Origin: Hyperoodon ampullatus
Lineage: Eukaryota > Chordata > Mammalia > Artiodactyla > Ziphiidae
Direction: 5' to 3'
Assembly (NCBI GenBank): GCA_949752795.1
Contig: CATKHW010000365.1
Location: 372,001-436,000 of the forward strand
Length of the DNA stretch: 64,000 nt
Shown: piece after piece, positions 38,354 to 51,996 of the stretch
Numbering within the stretch: position 1 is the stretch's first letter
How the letters are laid out: each line of letters opens with the position of its first letter
Translations under genes and position numbers: made by a program
The notes under the pieces: model-generated
Database searches by the model: none
Told to the model about the DNA's origin: nothing
Seen by the model: only the letters and a program-made list of their open reading frames with translations

Positions 38354-41083
38354 GAGGCATCTGTGAGTAACCGTGAGCTGAGCCCCAGGCCAGCTGCTGT
38401 TGAACTTTTCCACCCTTCCCAGATAAAACACCTGAATATGTACAAGGGCTTGAAAGCCTAGAGGAAGGGCCGTGGAGCCACACCAGTGACAGCACGCAGG
38501 CCAACTTGGTGCCTGCAGGCCAGCCAGGAAGGACCTGGCCCTGGGCACTCTTCTGGAAGCTTTCCATTGCCCTGCCTGAGATACCCCTCCTGTCCCGGCA
38601 CCCACTGCTTTTTTCCTTCCTCACCTCTGTCCGGAGAGAAATTCCAGCGGATGGTATGGGTGACACATCCTCTTCTTTACAGGTGGCAGCCTGGCAACTC
38701 CTGCAGAAAGTCCAGCAGAGACCCACTCAGAGCGGGCCACCCACAAAGCCGTGGCCCCTCACTCCCTCCCACCAGCACAGCCCCAAAACTGCTGACGGGG
38801 CAGAGAATATGGAGTCAGGCACAGCTTCAGGGGCTTTTGCTGCCTGCAGCGCTGTTTATATTGACCTCAACACAGGCACACCTTGGGAGGGCCGGCCGGC
38901 AGGGTCAGGCTACCCAGGTCAGCTAATCCTCAGCCCTCAGGGAATCACATTGTTGAAAATGGACCTCGCTAAGGCAGAATAGAAGCCAAGGAATAAAAGG
39001 ACACAATGCCATTTGCAGCACCGTATGTGTGTCTAGAGGTAATCACGTGAATTGTAGTAAGTCAGAAAGTGAAAGACACATATCATATCATATCTCTTAT
39101 CGGTGTGACCGAAAAATGGATACCAGGGCAGATATTTCCACGCAGAAGGGCAATCACAGATTAATTCAACAAACTTATGGTTCACCAATGGAAAGGTGTG
39201 AGGATTGGTTTCATTATGATATTGGGGTTAACAGACATATACAAACACAGGTGACATATATAATCACCAAAGACCTACAGAATACCAAGAGAAGACTACT
39301 CAACATTCTGTCATAAGGTACATGGGAAAAGGATCCCAGGAAGAACGGACATATTTATATGTGTAAAAGAACCGCATCTTCCACACCTACAACAAGCCAA
39401 ACATTGTAATCAAATTTGCTGTAATAAAAAATAAAAAATTAAATTAAAAACACGAACAAGAAGTAGTGAGACAAACTTGAGGGGCTTTCTCCTGGCACAT
39501 TCCATTCTAAATTCCAATCTAGAACACGACTTCCATTGACGCTCTGTTGCACCAGTAACCAGATTTGGTAAGGGAGAACTGCTGCCACCATGTGGCCGTT
39601 TCACAAAACAGCAGCTTTAATCCCAGCGCTAATGGTCAGTTGATATTCAAAATCATTGCAGGCTTGTAAATGACACCTGCCCTAAACCAAATCCTGGGGT
39701 CATATATCGACCAAAAAATTCAAAGGACGTCCATATTTCAAAACGACAGTTTCAAAAGGCATATTTTACACACATTAGTGTTCTGCTTCTTTTTCTTTCT
39801 TTCCTTTTTGGTTAAAAAAACGGGAATGGCAAAAAGCATCCCTCAGAATGGTCGAAAATATTTGCAAACGAATCAATGGACAAAGGTTTAATCTCCAATA
39901 TATATAAAGAGCTAATGCAGCTTAATATTTAAAAAAAGCAAACAACCCAATACAAAAATGGGCAGAAGATCTAAAGAGACGTTTCTTCAAAGAAGACACA
40001 CAGATGGCCAAGACGCACATGAAAAGCTGCTCAACATCACTAATTATTACAGAAATGCAAATCAAAACTACAATGAGGTATCACCTCACACCTGTTAGAA
40101 TCGGCATCATCAGAAAATCTACAAACAACGAATTCTGGGGAGGGTGTGGACAACAGGATCCCTCTTCCACTAGTGGTGGAAATGTAAATTGATACAGTCA
40201 CGATGGAGAACAGTATGGAGTTTCCTTCAAAAAACTAGAAATAGAATTACCATATGATCCAGCAATCCCACTTCTGGGCATATACCCAGAGAAAACCATA
40301 AATCAAAAAGGCACATTCACCACAATGCTAATTTCAGCACTATTTACAATAGCCAGGTAATGGAAGCAAACTAAATACCCTCAGACAGACGAATGGATAA
40401 AGATGTGGTACATATATATAATGGAATATTACTCAGCCATAAGAAGGAATGAAACTGCGTCATTTGTAGAGACGTCGATGGATCTAGAGACTGTCATACA
40501 GAATGAAGTAAGTCAGAAAGAGAAAAACAAATATTGTATAATAATGCATACATGTGGAACCTAGAAAAATGGTACAGATGAACTGGTTTGCAGGGAAGAA
40601 ATACAGACACAGAGGTAGAGAACACACGTATGGACACCAAGTGTGGGAAGCCATGGGGTGGTGGTGGTGGGATGAGTTGGGATATTGGGATTGACCTTTA
40701 TACATGTATATGCGTAAAATACATAACTAATAATAACCTGCTGTATAAAAAAATAAATTAAATTAAATTTCAAAATTTTAAAAAATAAAATTTAAAAATA
40801 AAACAGAAAAAAGTTCTTCCCTTCACACAGATGTATTTATATGAATGAATTATTTCCATGCTTATATCTATAAATACATAAAAGAGGAATAAAATCTAAC
40901 TTGAACCAAAAAAGAAAAAAAAAACCTAAACCCACCAGTTAGACAGAGTAAAACCCTATCAGGGCACTTGCTCCTGCGGTAAGCAATTCTGAAATTGGTC
41001 AGAGGTGGGGAATCATCTCCCATAGAGCCAGCAGCCCACTCCTACGCAAGAAGCGTCCTCATTGCAAAGCTGGGGGCCATGCC
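38354..41083 (+). repeat. Array B unit 3
   Basis: Complete copy. A one-base loss near 38,410 (cttttccaccc) splits the GC-rich frame into two overlapping frames (38486-38926 and 38506-38982). Confidence 0.95.
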
Positions 41084-43810
41084 GAGGCATCTGTGAGTAA
41101 CCGTGAGCTGAGCCCCAGGCCAGCTGCTGTTGAAATTTTCCCACCCTTCCCAGGTAAAACACCTGAATATGTACAAGGACTTGAAAGCCTAGTGGAAGGG
41201 CCGTGGAGCCACACCAACAACAGCACGCAGGCCAACTTGGTGCCTGCAGGCCAGCCAGGAAGGTCCTGGCCCTGGGCGGTGTTCTGGAAGCTTTCCATTG
41301 CCCTGCCTGAGATACCCCTCCTGTCCCGGCCCCCACTGCTTTTTTCCTTCCTCACCTCTGTCCGGAGAGAAATTCCAGCAGAAGGTATGGGTGACACATC
41401 CTCTTCTTTACAGGTGGCAGCCTGGCAACTCCTGCAGAAAGTCCAGCAGAGACCAACTCACACCGGGCCACCCACAAAGCCATGGCCCCTCACTCCCTCC
41501 CACCCGCACAGCCCCGTCACTGCTGACTGGGCCGAGAATATGGCGTCAGGCACAGCTTCAGGGGCTATTGCTGCCTGCAGTGCTGTTTATATTGACCTCA
41601 ACACAGGCACACCTGGGGAGGGCCGGCCGGCATGGTCAGGCTACACAGGTCAGCTAATCCTCAGCCCTCAGGGAATCACATTGTTGAAAATGGACCTCGC
41701 TAAGGCAGAATAGAAGCCAAGGAATAAAAGGACACAATGCCATTTGCAGCACCGTAGGTGTGTCTAGAGTTAATCACATGACTTTTAGTAAGTCAGAAAG
41801 TGAAAGACACTTATCATATCATATCTCTTATAGGTGTGACCAAAAAATGGATACCAGGGCAGATATTTCCACGCAGAAGGGCAATCACAGATTCAGTCAA
41901 CAAACTTATGGTTCACCAATGGAAAGGTGTGAGGATTGGTTTCATTATGATATTGGGGTTAACAGACATATACAAACACAGGTGACATATATAATCACCA
42001 AAGACCTACAGAATACCAAGAGAAGACTACTCAACATTCTGTCATAAGGTACATGGGAAAAGGATCCCAGGAAGAATAGCTATATGTATATGTGTAAAAC
42101 AACCACATCTTCCACACCTAAAACAAGCCAAACATTGTAATCAAATTTGCTGTAATAAAAAATAAAAAAATTAAATTAAAAACACGAACAAGAAGTAGTG
42201 AGACAAACTTGAGGGGCTTTCTCCTGGCACATTCCATTCTAAATTCCAATCTAGAACACGACTTCCATTGAGGCTCTGTTGCCCAGTAACCAGATTTGGT
42301 AAGGGAGAACTGCTGCCACCTTGTTGCCGTTTCACACAACAGCAGCTTTAATCCCAGCGCTAATGGTCAGTTGATATTCAAAATCATTGCAGGCCTGTAA
42401 ATGACACCTGCCCCTAAAATCCTGGGTTCATATATAGACCAAAAATTTCAAAGGACGTCCATATTTCAAAAGGACAGTTTCAAAAGGCATATTTTACTCA
42501 CATTAGTGTTCTGCTTCTTTTTCTTTCTTTCTTTTGTTGTTACAAAAACGGGAATGGCAAAAAGCATCCCTCAGAATGGGCGAAAATATTTGGAAACGAA
42601 TCAATGGACAAATGTTTAATCTCCAATATATATAAAGAGCTCATGCAGCTTAATATTCAAAAAACAAACAACCCAATACAAAAATGGGCAGAAGACCTAA
42701 AGAGACGTTTCTTCAAAGAAGACACAGAGATGGCCAACACGCACATGAAAAGCTGCTCAACATCACTAATTATTAGAGAAATGCAAATCAAAACTACAAT
42801 GAGGTATCACCTCACACCTGTTAGAATCGGCATCATCAGAAAATCTACAAACAACGAATTCTGGGTAGGGTGTGGACAAAAGGATCCCTCTTCCACTAGT
42901 GGTGGAAATGTAAATTGATACAGTCACGATGGAGAACAGTATGGAGTTTCCTTAAAAAAAACTAGAAATAGAATTACCATATGATCCAGCAATCCCACTT
43001 CTGGGCATATACCCAGAGAAAACCATAAATCAAAAAGGCACATTCACCACAATGCTCATTTCACCACTATTTACAATAGCCAGGTAATGGAAGCAACCTA
43101 AATACCCACAGACAGACGAATGGATAAAGATGTGGTACATATATAAAATGGAATGTTACTCAGCCATAAGAAGGAATGAAACTGGGTCATTTGTAGAGAC
43201 GTCAATGGATCTAGAGACTGTCATACAGAATGAAGTAAGTCAGAAAGACAAAAACAAATATTGTATATTAATGAATATATGTGGAACCTAGAAAATGATA
43301 CAGATGAACTTGTTTGCAGGGAAGAAATAGAGACGCAGAGGATAGAGAACACACGTATTGACACCAAGTGTGGGAAGCCATGGGGTGGTGGTGGTGGGAT
43401 GAGTTGGGAGATTGGGATTGACCTGTATACATATATATGCATAAAATACATAACTAATAATAACATGCTGTATAAAAAAATAAATAAAATTAAATTTCAA
43501 AATTTTTAAAAATAAAATTTAAAAATAAAACAGAAAAAAGATCCTTCCCTTCACACAGAAGTATTTATATGAATGAATTATTTCCATGCTTATATCTATA
43601 AATACATAAAAGGAATAAAATCTAACTTGAACCAAAAAAGAAAAAAAAAAACCTGAACCCACCAGTTATACATAGGAAAAGCCTATCAGGGCACTTGCTC
43701 CAGCAGTAAACAATTCTGAAATTGGTCAGAGGTGGGGAATCATCTCCCATACAGCCAGCAGCCCACTCCTACGCAAGGAGCGTCCTCATTGCAAAGCTGG
43801 GGGCCATGCC
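41084..43810 (+). repeat. Array B unit 4
   Basis: Complete copy with the 206-codon GC-rich frame open (41093-41713). Has a short deletion near 42,410-42,420 (tgcccctaaaatcc) compared with its neighbours. Confidence 0.95.
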
Positions 43811-46536
43811 GAGGCATCTGTGAGTAACCGTGAGCTGAGCCCCAGGCCAGCTGCTGTTGAACTTTTCCCACCCTTCCCAGGTAAAACACCTGAATATGTA
43901 CAAGGGCTTGAAAGCCTAGAGGAAGGGCCGTGGAGCCACACCAGCGACAGCACGCAGGCCAACTTGGTGCCTGCAGGCCATCCAGGATGGTCCTGGCCCT
44001 GGGCGCTCTTCTGGAAGCATTCCATTGCCCTGCCTGAGATACCCCTCCTGTCCCGGCCCCCACTGCTTTTTTCCTTCCTCACCTCTGTCCGGAGAGAAAT
44101 TCCAGCGAAAGGTATGGGTGACACATCCTCTTCTTTACAGGTGGCAGCCTGGCAACTCCTGCAGAAAGTCCAGCAGAGACCCACTCACAGCGGGCCACCC
44201 ACAAAGCCGTTGCCCCTAACTCCCTCCAACCAGCACAGCCCCGAGACTGCTGACGGGGCAGAGAATATGGTGTCAGGCACAGCTTCAGGGGCTATTGCTG
44301 CCTGCAGCGCTGTTTATATTGACCTCAACCCAGGCACACCTGGGGAAGGTCGGCCGGCAGGGTCAGGCTACCCAGGTCAGCTAATCCTCAGCCCTCAGGG
44401 AATCACATTGTTGAAAATGGACCTCGCTAAGGCAGAATAGAAGCCAAGGAATAAAAGGACACAATGCCATTTGGAGCACCGTAGGTGTGACTAGAGGTAA
44501 TCACGTGACTTGTAGTAAGTCAGAAAGTGAAAGACATATATCATATCATAACTCTCATAGGTGTGACCGAAAAATGGATACCAGGGCAGATATTTCCACA
44601 CAGAAGGGCAATCACAGATTCATTAAACAAACTTATGGTTCACCAATGGAAAGGTGTGAGGATTGGTTTCATTATGATATTGGGGTTAACAGACATATAC
44701 AAACACAGGTGACATATATAATCACCAAAGACCTACAGAATACCAAGAGAAGACTACTCAACATTCTGTCATAAGGTACATGGGAAAAGGATCCCAGGAA
44801 GAACGACATCTGTATATGTGTAAAAGAACCACATCTTCCACACCTACAGCAAGCCAAACATTGTAATCAAATTTGCTGTAAAAAAATAAAAAATTAAATA
44901 AAAAACACGAACAAGAAGTAGTGAGACAAACTTGAGGGGCTTTCTCCTGGCACATTCCATTCTAAATTCCAATCTAGAACACGACTTCCATTGAGGCTCT
45001 GTTGCCCCAGTAACCAGACTTGGTAAAGGAGAACTGCTGCCACATTGTGGCCGTTTCACAGAACAGCAGCTTTAATCCCAGCGCTAATGGTCAGTTGATA
45101 TTCAAAATCATTGCAGGCCTGTAAATGACACCTGCTCTGAAAACAAATCCTGGGTTCATATATCGACCAAAAAACTCAAAGGACGTCCATATTTCAAAAG
45201 GATAGTTTCAAAAGGCATATTTTACACACATTAGTGTTCTGCTTCTTTTTCTTTCTTTCTTTTTTTGTTAAAAAAACGGGAATGGCAAAAACCATCCCTC
45301 AGAATGGGCGAAAATATTTGCAAACAAATCAATGGACAAAGGTTTAATCTCCAATATATATAAAGAGCCCATGCAGCTTAATATTAAAAAAACAAACAAC
45401 CCAATACAAAAATGGGCAGAAGATCTAAAGAGATTTTTCTTCAAAGAAGACACAGAGATGGCCAAGACCCACATGAAAAGCTGCTCAACATCACTAATTA
45501 TTAGACAAATGAAAATCAAAACTACAATGAGGTATCGCCTCACACCTGTTGGAATCAGCATCATCAGAAAATCTACAAACAACAAATTCTGGGGAAGGTG
45601 TGGACAAAAGGATCCCTCTTCCACTAGTGGTGGAAATGTAAATTGATACAGTCACGATGGAGAAGAGTATGGACTTTCCTTAAAAAAACTAGAAATAGAA
45701 TTACCATATGATCCAGCAATCCCAATTCTGGCCATATACCCAGAGAAAACCATAAATCCAAAAGGCACATTCACCACAATGCTCATTTCAGCACTATTTA
45801 CGATAGCCAGGTAATGGAAGCAACCTAAATACCCACAGACAGACGAATGGATAAAGATGTGGTACATATATAAAACGGAATATTACTCAGCCATAAGAAG
45901 GAATGAAACTGGGTCATTTGTAGAGACGTCGATGGATCTAGAGACTGTCATACAGAATGAAGTAAGTCAGAATGAGAAAAACAAATATTGTATATTAATG
46001 CACATATGTGGAACGCAAAAAAATGGTACAGATGAACTGGTTTGCAGGGAAGAAATAGAGACACAGAGGTAGAGAACACACGTATGGACACCAAGTGTGG
46101 GAAGCCATGGGGAGGTGGTGGTGGGATGAGTTGGGAGATTGGGATTGGCCTGCATACATGTATATGCAGAAAATACATAACTAATAATAACCTGCTGTAT
46201 AAAAAAATAAATAAAATTAAATTTCAAAATTTTTAAAAATAAAATTTAAAAATAAAACAGAAAAAAGTTCTTCCCTTCACACAGATGTATTTATATGAAT
46301 GAATTATTTCCATGCTTATATCTATAAATACATAAAAGAGGAATAAAACCTAACTTGAACAACAAAAAAAAAAAAAACCTGAACCCACCAGTTAGACAGA
46401 GGAAAAGCCTATCAGGGCACCTGCTCCAGCGGTAAACAATTCTGAAATTGGTCAGATGTGGGGAATCATCTCCCATAGAGCCAGCAGCCCAATCCTACGG
46501 AAGGATCGTCCTCATTGCAAAGCTGGGGGACATGCC
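43811..46536 (+). repeat. Array B unit 5
   Basis: Complete copy with the 206-codon GC-rich frame open (43820-44440). The LINE-1 relic A-run near 44,880 is slightly shorter than in other copies. Confidence 0.95.
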
Positions 46537-49265
46537 AAGGCATCTGTGCGTAACCGTGAGCTGAGCCCCAGGCCAGCTGCTGTTGAACTTTTCCCACCCT
46601 TCCCAGGTAAAACACCTGAATATGTACAAGGGCTTGAAAGCCTAGAGGAAGGGCCGTGGAGTCACACCAGCGACAGCATGCAGGCCAACTTGGTGCCTGC
46701 AGGCCAGCCAGGAAGGTCCTGGCCCTGGGCGCTCTTCTGGAAGCTTTCCATTGCCCTGCCTGAGATACCCCTCCTGTCCCGGCCCCCACTGCTTTTTTCC
46801 TTCCTCACCTCTGTCCGGAGAGAAATTCCAGCGAAAGGTATGGGTGACACATCCTCTTCTTTAAGGTGGCAGCCTGGCAACTCCTGCAGAAAGTCCAGCA
46901 GAGACCCACTCACAGCGGGCCACCCACAAAGCCGTGGGCCCTCACTCCCTCCCACCAGCACAGCCCCGAGACTGCTGACGGGACAGAGAATATGGAGTCA
47001 GGCACAGCTTCAGGGGCTATTCCTGCCTGCAGCGCTGTTTATATTGACCTCAACCCAGGCACACCTGCGGAGGGCCGGCCGGCAGGGTCAGGTTACCCAG
47101 GTCAGCTAATCCTCAGCCCTCAGGGAATCACATTGTTGAAAATGGACCTCGCTAAGGCAGAATAGAAGCCAAGGAATAAAAGGACACAATGCCATTTGCA
47201 GCACCGTAGGTGTGTAAGAGGTAATCACGTGACTTGTAGTAAGTCAGAAAGTGAAAGACACATATCATATCATATCTCTTATAGGTGTGACCGCAAAATG
47301 GATACCAGGGCAGATATTTCCACGGAGAAGGGCAATCACAGATTCATTCAACAAACTTATGGTTCACCAATGGAAAGTTGTGAGGATTGGTTTCATTATG
47401 ATATTGGGGTTAACAGACATATACAAACACAGGTGACATATATAATCACCAAAGACCTACAGAATACCAAGAGAAGACTACTCAACATTCTGTCATAAAG
47501 TACATGGGAAAAGGATCCCAGGAAGAACAGACATATGTATATGTGTAAAAGAACCACATCTTCCACACCTACAACAAGCCAAACATTGTAATCAAATTTG
47601 CTGTAATAAAAAATAAAAAATTAAATTAAAAACACGAACAAGAAGTAGTGAGACAAACTTGAGGGGCTTTCTCCTGGCACATTCCATTCTAAATTCCAAT
47701 CTAGAACACGACTTCCATTGAGGCTCTGTTTCCCCAGTAACCAGATTTGGTAAGGGAGAACTGCTGCCACCTTGTGGCTGTTTCACACAACAGCAGCTTT
47801 AATCCCAGCGCTAATGGTCAGTTGATATTCAACATCATTGCAGGCCTGTAAATGACACCTGCCCTGAACACAATTCCTGGGGTCATATATCGACCAAAAA
47901 ATTCAAAGGACGTCCATATTTCAAAACGACAGTTTCAAAAGGCATATTTTACACACATTAGTGTTCTGCTTCTTTTTCTTTCTTTCTTTTTTTGTTAAAA
48001 GAACGGGAATGGCAAAAAATCATCCCTGAGAATAGGCGAAAATATTTGCAAACGAATCAATGGACAAAGGTTTAATCTCCAATATATATAAAGAGCTCAT
48101 GCAGCTTAATATTAAATAAACAAACAACCCAATACAAAAATGGGCAGAAGATCTAAAGAGACGTTTCTTCAAAGAAGACAGAGAGATGGCCAAGACGCAT
48201 ATGAAAAGCTGCTCAACATCACTAATTATTAGAGAAATGCAAATCAAAACTACAATGAGGTATCACCTCACACCTGTTAGAATCGGCATCATCAGAAAAT
48301 TTACAAACAACGAATTCTGGGGAGGGTGTGGACAAAAGGATCCCTCTTCCACTAGTGGTGAAGATGTAAATTGATACAGTCACAATGGAGAACAGTATGG
48401 AGTTTCCTTAAAAAAACTAGAAATAGAATTACCATATGATCCAGCAATCCCACTTCTGGGCATATACCCAGAGAAATCCATAAATCAAAAAGGCACATTC
48501 ACCACAATGCTAATTTCAGCACTATTTACGATAGCCAGGTAATGGAAGCAACCTAAATACCCACAGACAGACGAATGGATAAAGATGTGGTACATATATA
48601 AAATGGAATATTACTCAGCCATTAGAAGGAATGAAACTGGGTCATTTGTAGAGACGTCGATGGATCTAGAGACTGTCATACAGAATGAAGTAAGTCAGAA
48701 AGAGAAAAACAAATATTGTATATTAATGCATATATGTGGAACCTAGAAAAATGGTACAGATGAAATGGTTTGCAGGGAAGAAATAGAGACACAGAGGTAG
48801 AGAACACACGTATGGACACCAAGTGTGGGAAGCCATGGGGAGGTGGTGGTGGGATGAGTTGGGAGATTGGGATTGACCTGTATACATGTATATGCATAAA
48901 ATACATAACTAATAATAACCTGATGTATAAAAAAATAAATAAAATTAAATTTCAAAATTTTAAGAAAAAAAATTTAAAAATAAAACAGAAAAAAGTTCTT
49001 CCCTTCACACAGATGTATTTATATGAATGAATTATTTCCATGCTTATATCTATAAATACATAAAAGAGGAATAAAATCTAACTTGAACCAAAAAAGAAAA
49101 AAAAAACTTGAACCCACGAGTTAGACAGAGGAAAACCCTATCAGGGCACTTGCTCCAGCGGTAAACAATACTGAAATTGGTCAGAGGTGGGGAATCATCT
49201 CCCATACAGCCAGCAGCCCACTCCTACGCAGGGAGCGTCCTCATTGCAAAGCTGGGGGCAATACC
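46537..49265 (+). repeat. Array B unit 6
   Basis: Complete copy. Loses two bases in the tctttacaggtgg motif (near 46,860), shifting the GC-rich frame. From ~48,350 on it is nearly identical to unit 7 (agtggtgaagatgtaaattg, gatgaaatggtttgc). Confidence 0.95.
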
Positions 49266-51996
49266 GAGACATCTGTGAGTAACCGTGAGCTGAGCCCCAG
49301 GCCAGCTGCTGCTGAACTTTTCCCACCTTTCCCAGGTAAAACACCTGAATATGTACAAGGTGTTAAAAGCCTAGAGGAAGGGGCGTGGAGCCACACCAGC
49401 GACAGCACGCAGGCCAACTTGGTGCCTGCAGGCCAGCCAGCATGGTCCTGGCCTTGGGCGCTCTTCTGGAAGCTTTCCATAGCCCTGCCTGAGATACCCT
49501 TCCTGTCCCGGCCCCCACTGCTTTTTTCCTTCCTCACCTCTGTCCGGAGAGAAATTCCAGCAGAAGGTATGGGTGACACATCCTCTTCTTTACAGGTGGC
49601 AGCCTGGCAACTCCTGCAGAAAGTCCAGCAGAGACCCACTCACACCGGGCCACACACAAAGCCGTGGCCCCTCACTCCCTCCCACCAGCACAGCCCCGAG
49701 AATGTTGACGGGGCAGAGAATATGGAGTCAGGCACAGCTTCAGGGGTTATTGCTGCCTGCAGCGCTGATTATATTGAACTCAACCCAGGCACACCTGGGG
49801 AGGGCCGGCCGGCAGGGTCAGGCTACCCAGGTCAGCTAATCCTCAGCCCTCAGGGAATCACATTGTTGAAAATGGACCTCGCTAAGGCAGAATAGAAGCC
49901 AAGGAATAAAAGGACACAATGCCATTTGCAGCACCGTAGGTGTGACTAGAGGTAATCACGTGACTTGTAGTAAGTCAGAAAGTGAAAGACACATATCATA
50001 TCATATCTCTTATAGGTGTGACCGAAAAATGGATACCAGGGCAGATATTTCCACGGAGAAGGGCAATCACAGATTCATTCAACAAACTTATGGTTCACCA
50101 ATAGAAAGGTGTGAGGGTTGGTTTCATTATGATATTGGGGTTAACAGACATATACAAACACAAGTGACATATATAATCACCAAAGACCTACAGAATACCA
50201 AGAGAAGACTACTCAACATTCTGTCATAAGGTACATGGGAAAAGGATCCCAGGAAGAACGACATCTGTATATGTGTAAAAGAACCACATCTTCCACACCT
50301 ACAACAAGCCAAACATTGTAATCAAATTTGCTGTAATAAAAAATAAAAAAATAAACTAAAAACACGAACAAGAAGTAGTGAGACAAATTGAGGGGCTTTC
50401 TCCTGGCACATTCCATTCTAAATTCCAATCTAGAACACGACTTCCATTGAGGCACTGTTGCCCCAGTAACCAGATTTGGTAAAGGAGAACTGCTGCCACA
50501 TTGTGGCCGTTTCACAAAACAGCAGCTTTAATCCCAGCGCTAATGGTCAGTTGATATTCAAAATCATTGCAGGCCTGTAAATGACACCTGCCCTGAAAAC
50601 AAATCCTGGGTTCATATATCGACCAAAAAATTCAAAGGACGTCCATATTTCAAAACGACAGTTTCAAAAGGCATATTTTACACACATTAGTGTTCTGCTT
50701 CTTTTTCTTTCTTTCTTTTGTTGTTAAAAAAACGGAATTGGCAAAAAGCATCCCTCAGAATGGGCGAAAATATTTGCAAACGAATCAATGGACAAAGGTT
50801 TAATCTCCAATATATATAAAGAGCTCATGCAGCTTAATATTAAAAAAACAAACAACCCAATACAAAATTGGGCAGAAGGTCTAAAGAGACGTTTCTTCAA
50901 AGAAGACACAGAGATGACCAAGACGCACATGAAAAGCTGCTCAACATCACTAATTATTAGAGAAATGCAAATCAAAACTACAATGAGGTATCACCTCACA
51001 CCTGTTAGAATCGGCATCATCAGAAAATCTACAAACAACGAATTCTGGGGAGGGTGTGGACAGAAGGATCCCTCTTCCACTAGTGGTGAAGATGTAAATT
51101 GATACAGTCACAATGGAGAACAGTATGGAGTTTCCTTAAAAAAACTAGAAATAGAATTACCATATGATCCAGCAATCCCACTTCTGGGCATATACCCAGA
51201 GAAAACCATAAATCAAAAAGGCACATTCACCACAATGCTAATTTCAGCACTATTTACGATAGCCAGGTAATGGAAGCAACCTAAATACCCACAGACAGAC
51301 GAATGGATAAAGATGTGGTACATATATAAAATGGAATATTACTCAGCCATTAGAAGGAATGAAACTGGGTCATTTGTAGAGACGTCGATGGATCTAGAGA
51401 CTGTCATACAGAATGAAGTAAGTCAGAAAGAGAAAAACAAATATTGTATATTAATGCATATATGTGGAACCTAGAAAAATGGTACAGATGAAATGGTTTG
51501 CAGGGAAGAAATAGAGACACAGAGGTAGAGAACACACGTATGGACACCAAGTGTGGGAAGCCATGGGGAGGTGGTGGTGGGATGAGTTGGGAGATTGGGA
51601 TTGACCTGTATACATGTATATGCATAAAATACATAACTAATAATAACCTGATGTATAAAAAAATAAATAAAATTAAATTTCAAAATTTTAAGAAAAAAAA
51701 TTTAAAAATAAAAGAGAAAAAAGTTCTTCCCTTCACACAGATGTATTTATATGAATGAATTATTTCCATGCTTATATCTATAAATACATAAAAGAGGAAT
51801 AAAATCTAACTTGAACCAAAAAAGAAAAAAAAAAAAACTTGAACCCACGAGTTAGACAGAGGAAAACCCTATCAGGGCACTTGCTCCAGCGGTAAACAAT
51901 ACTGAAATTGGTCAGAGGTGGGGAATCATCTCCCATACAGCCAGCAGCCCACTCCTACGCAGGGAGCGTCCTCATTGCAAAGCTGGGGGCAATACC
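49266..51996 (+). repeat. Array B unit 7
   Basis: Complete copy with the 206-codon GC-rich frame open (49275-49895). The second half matches unit 6 and the start matches unit 8 (gggcaataccgagac anchor variant), marking a recent one-unit duplication. Confidence 0.95.
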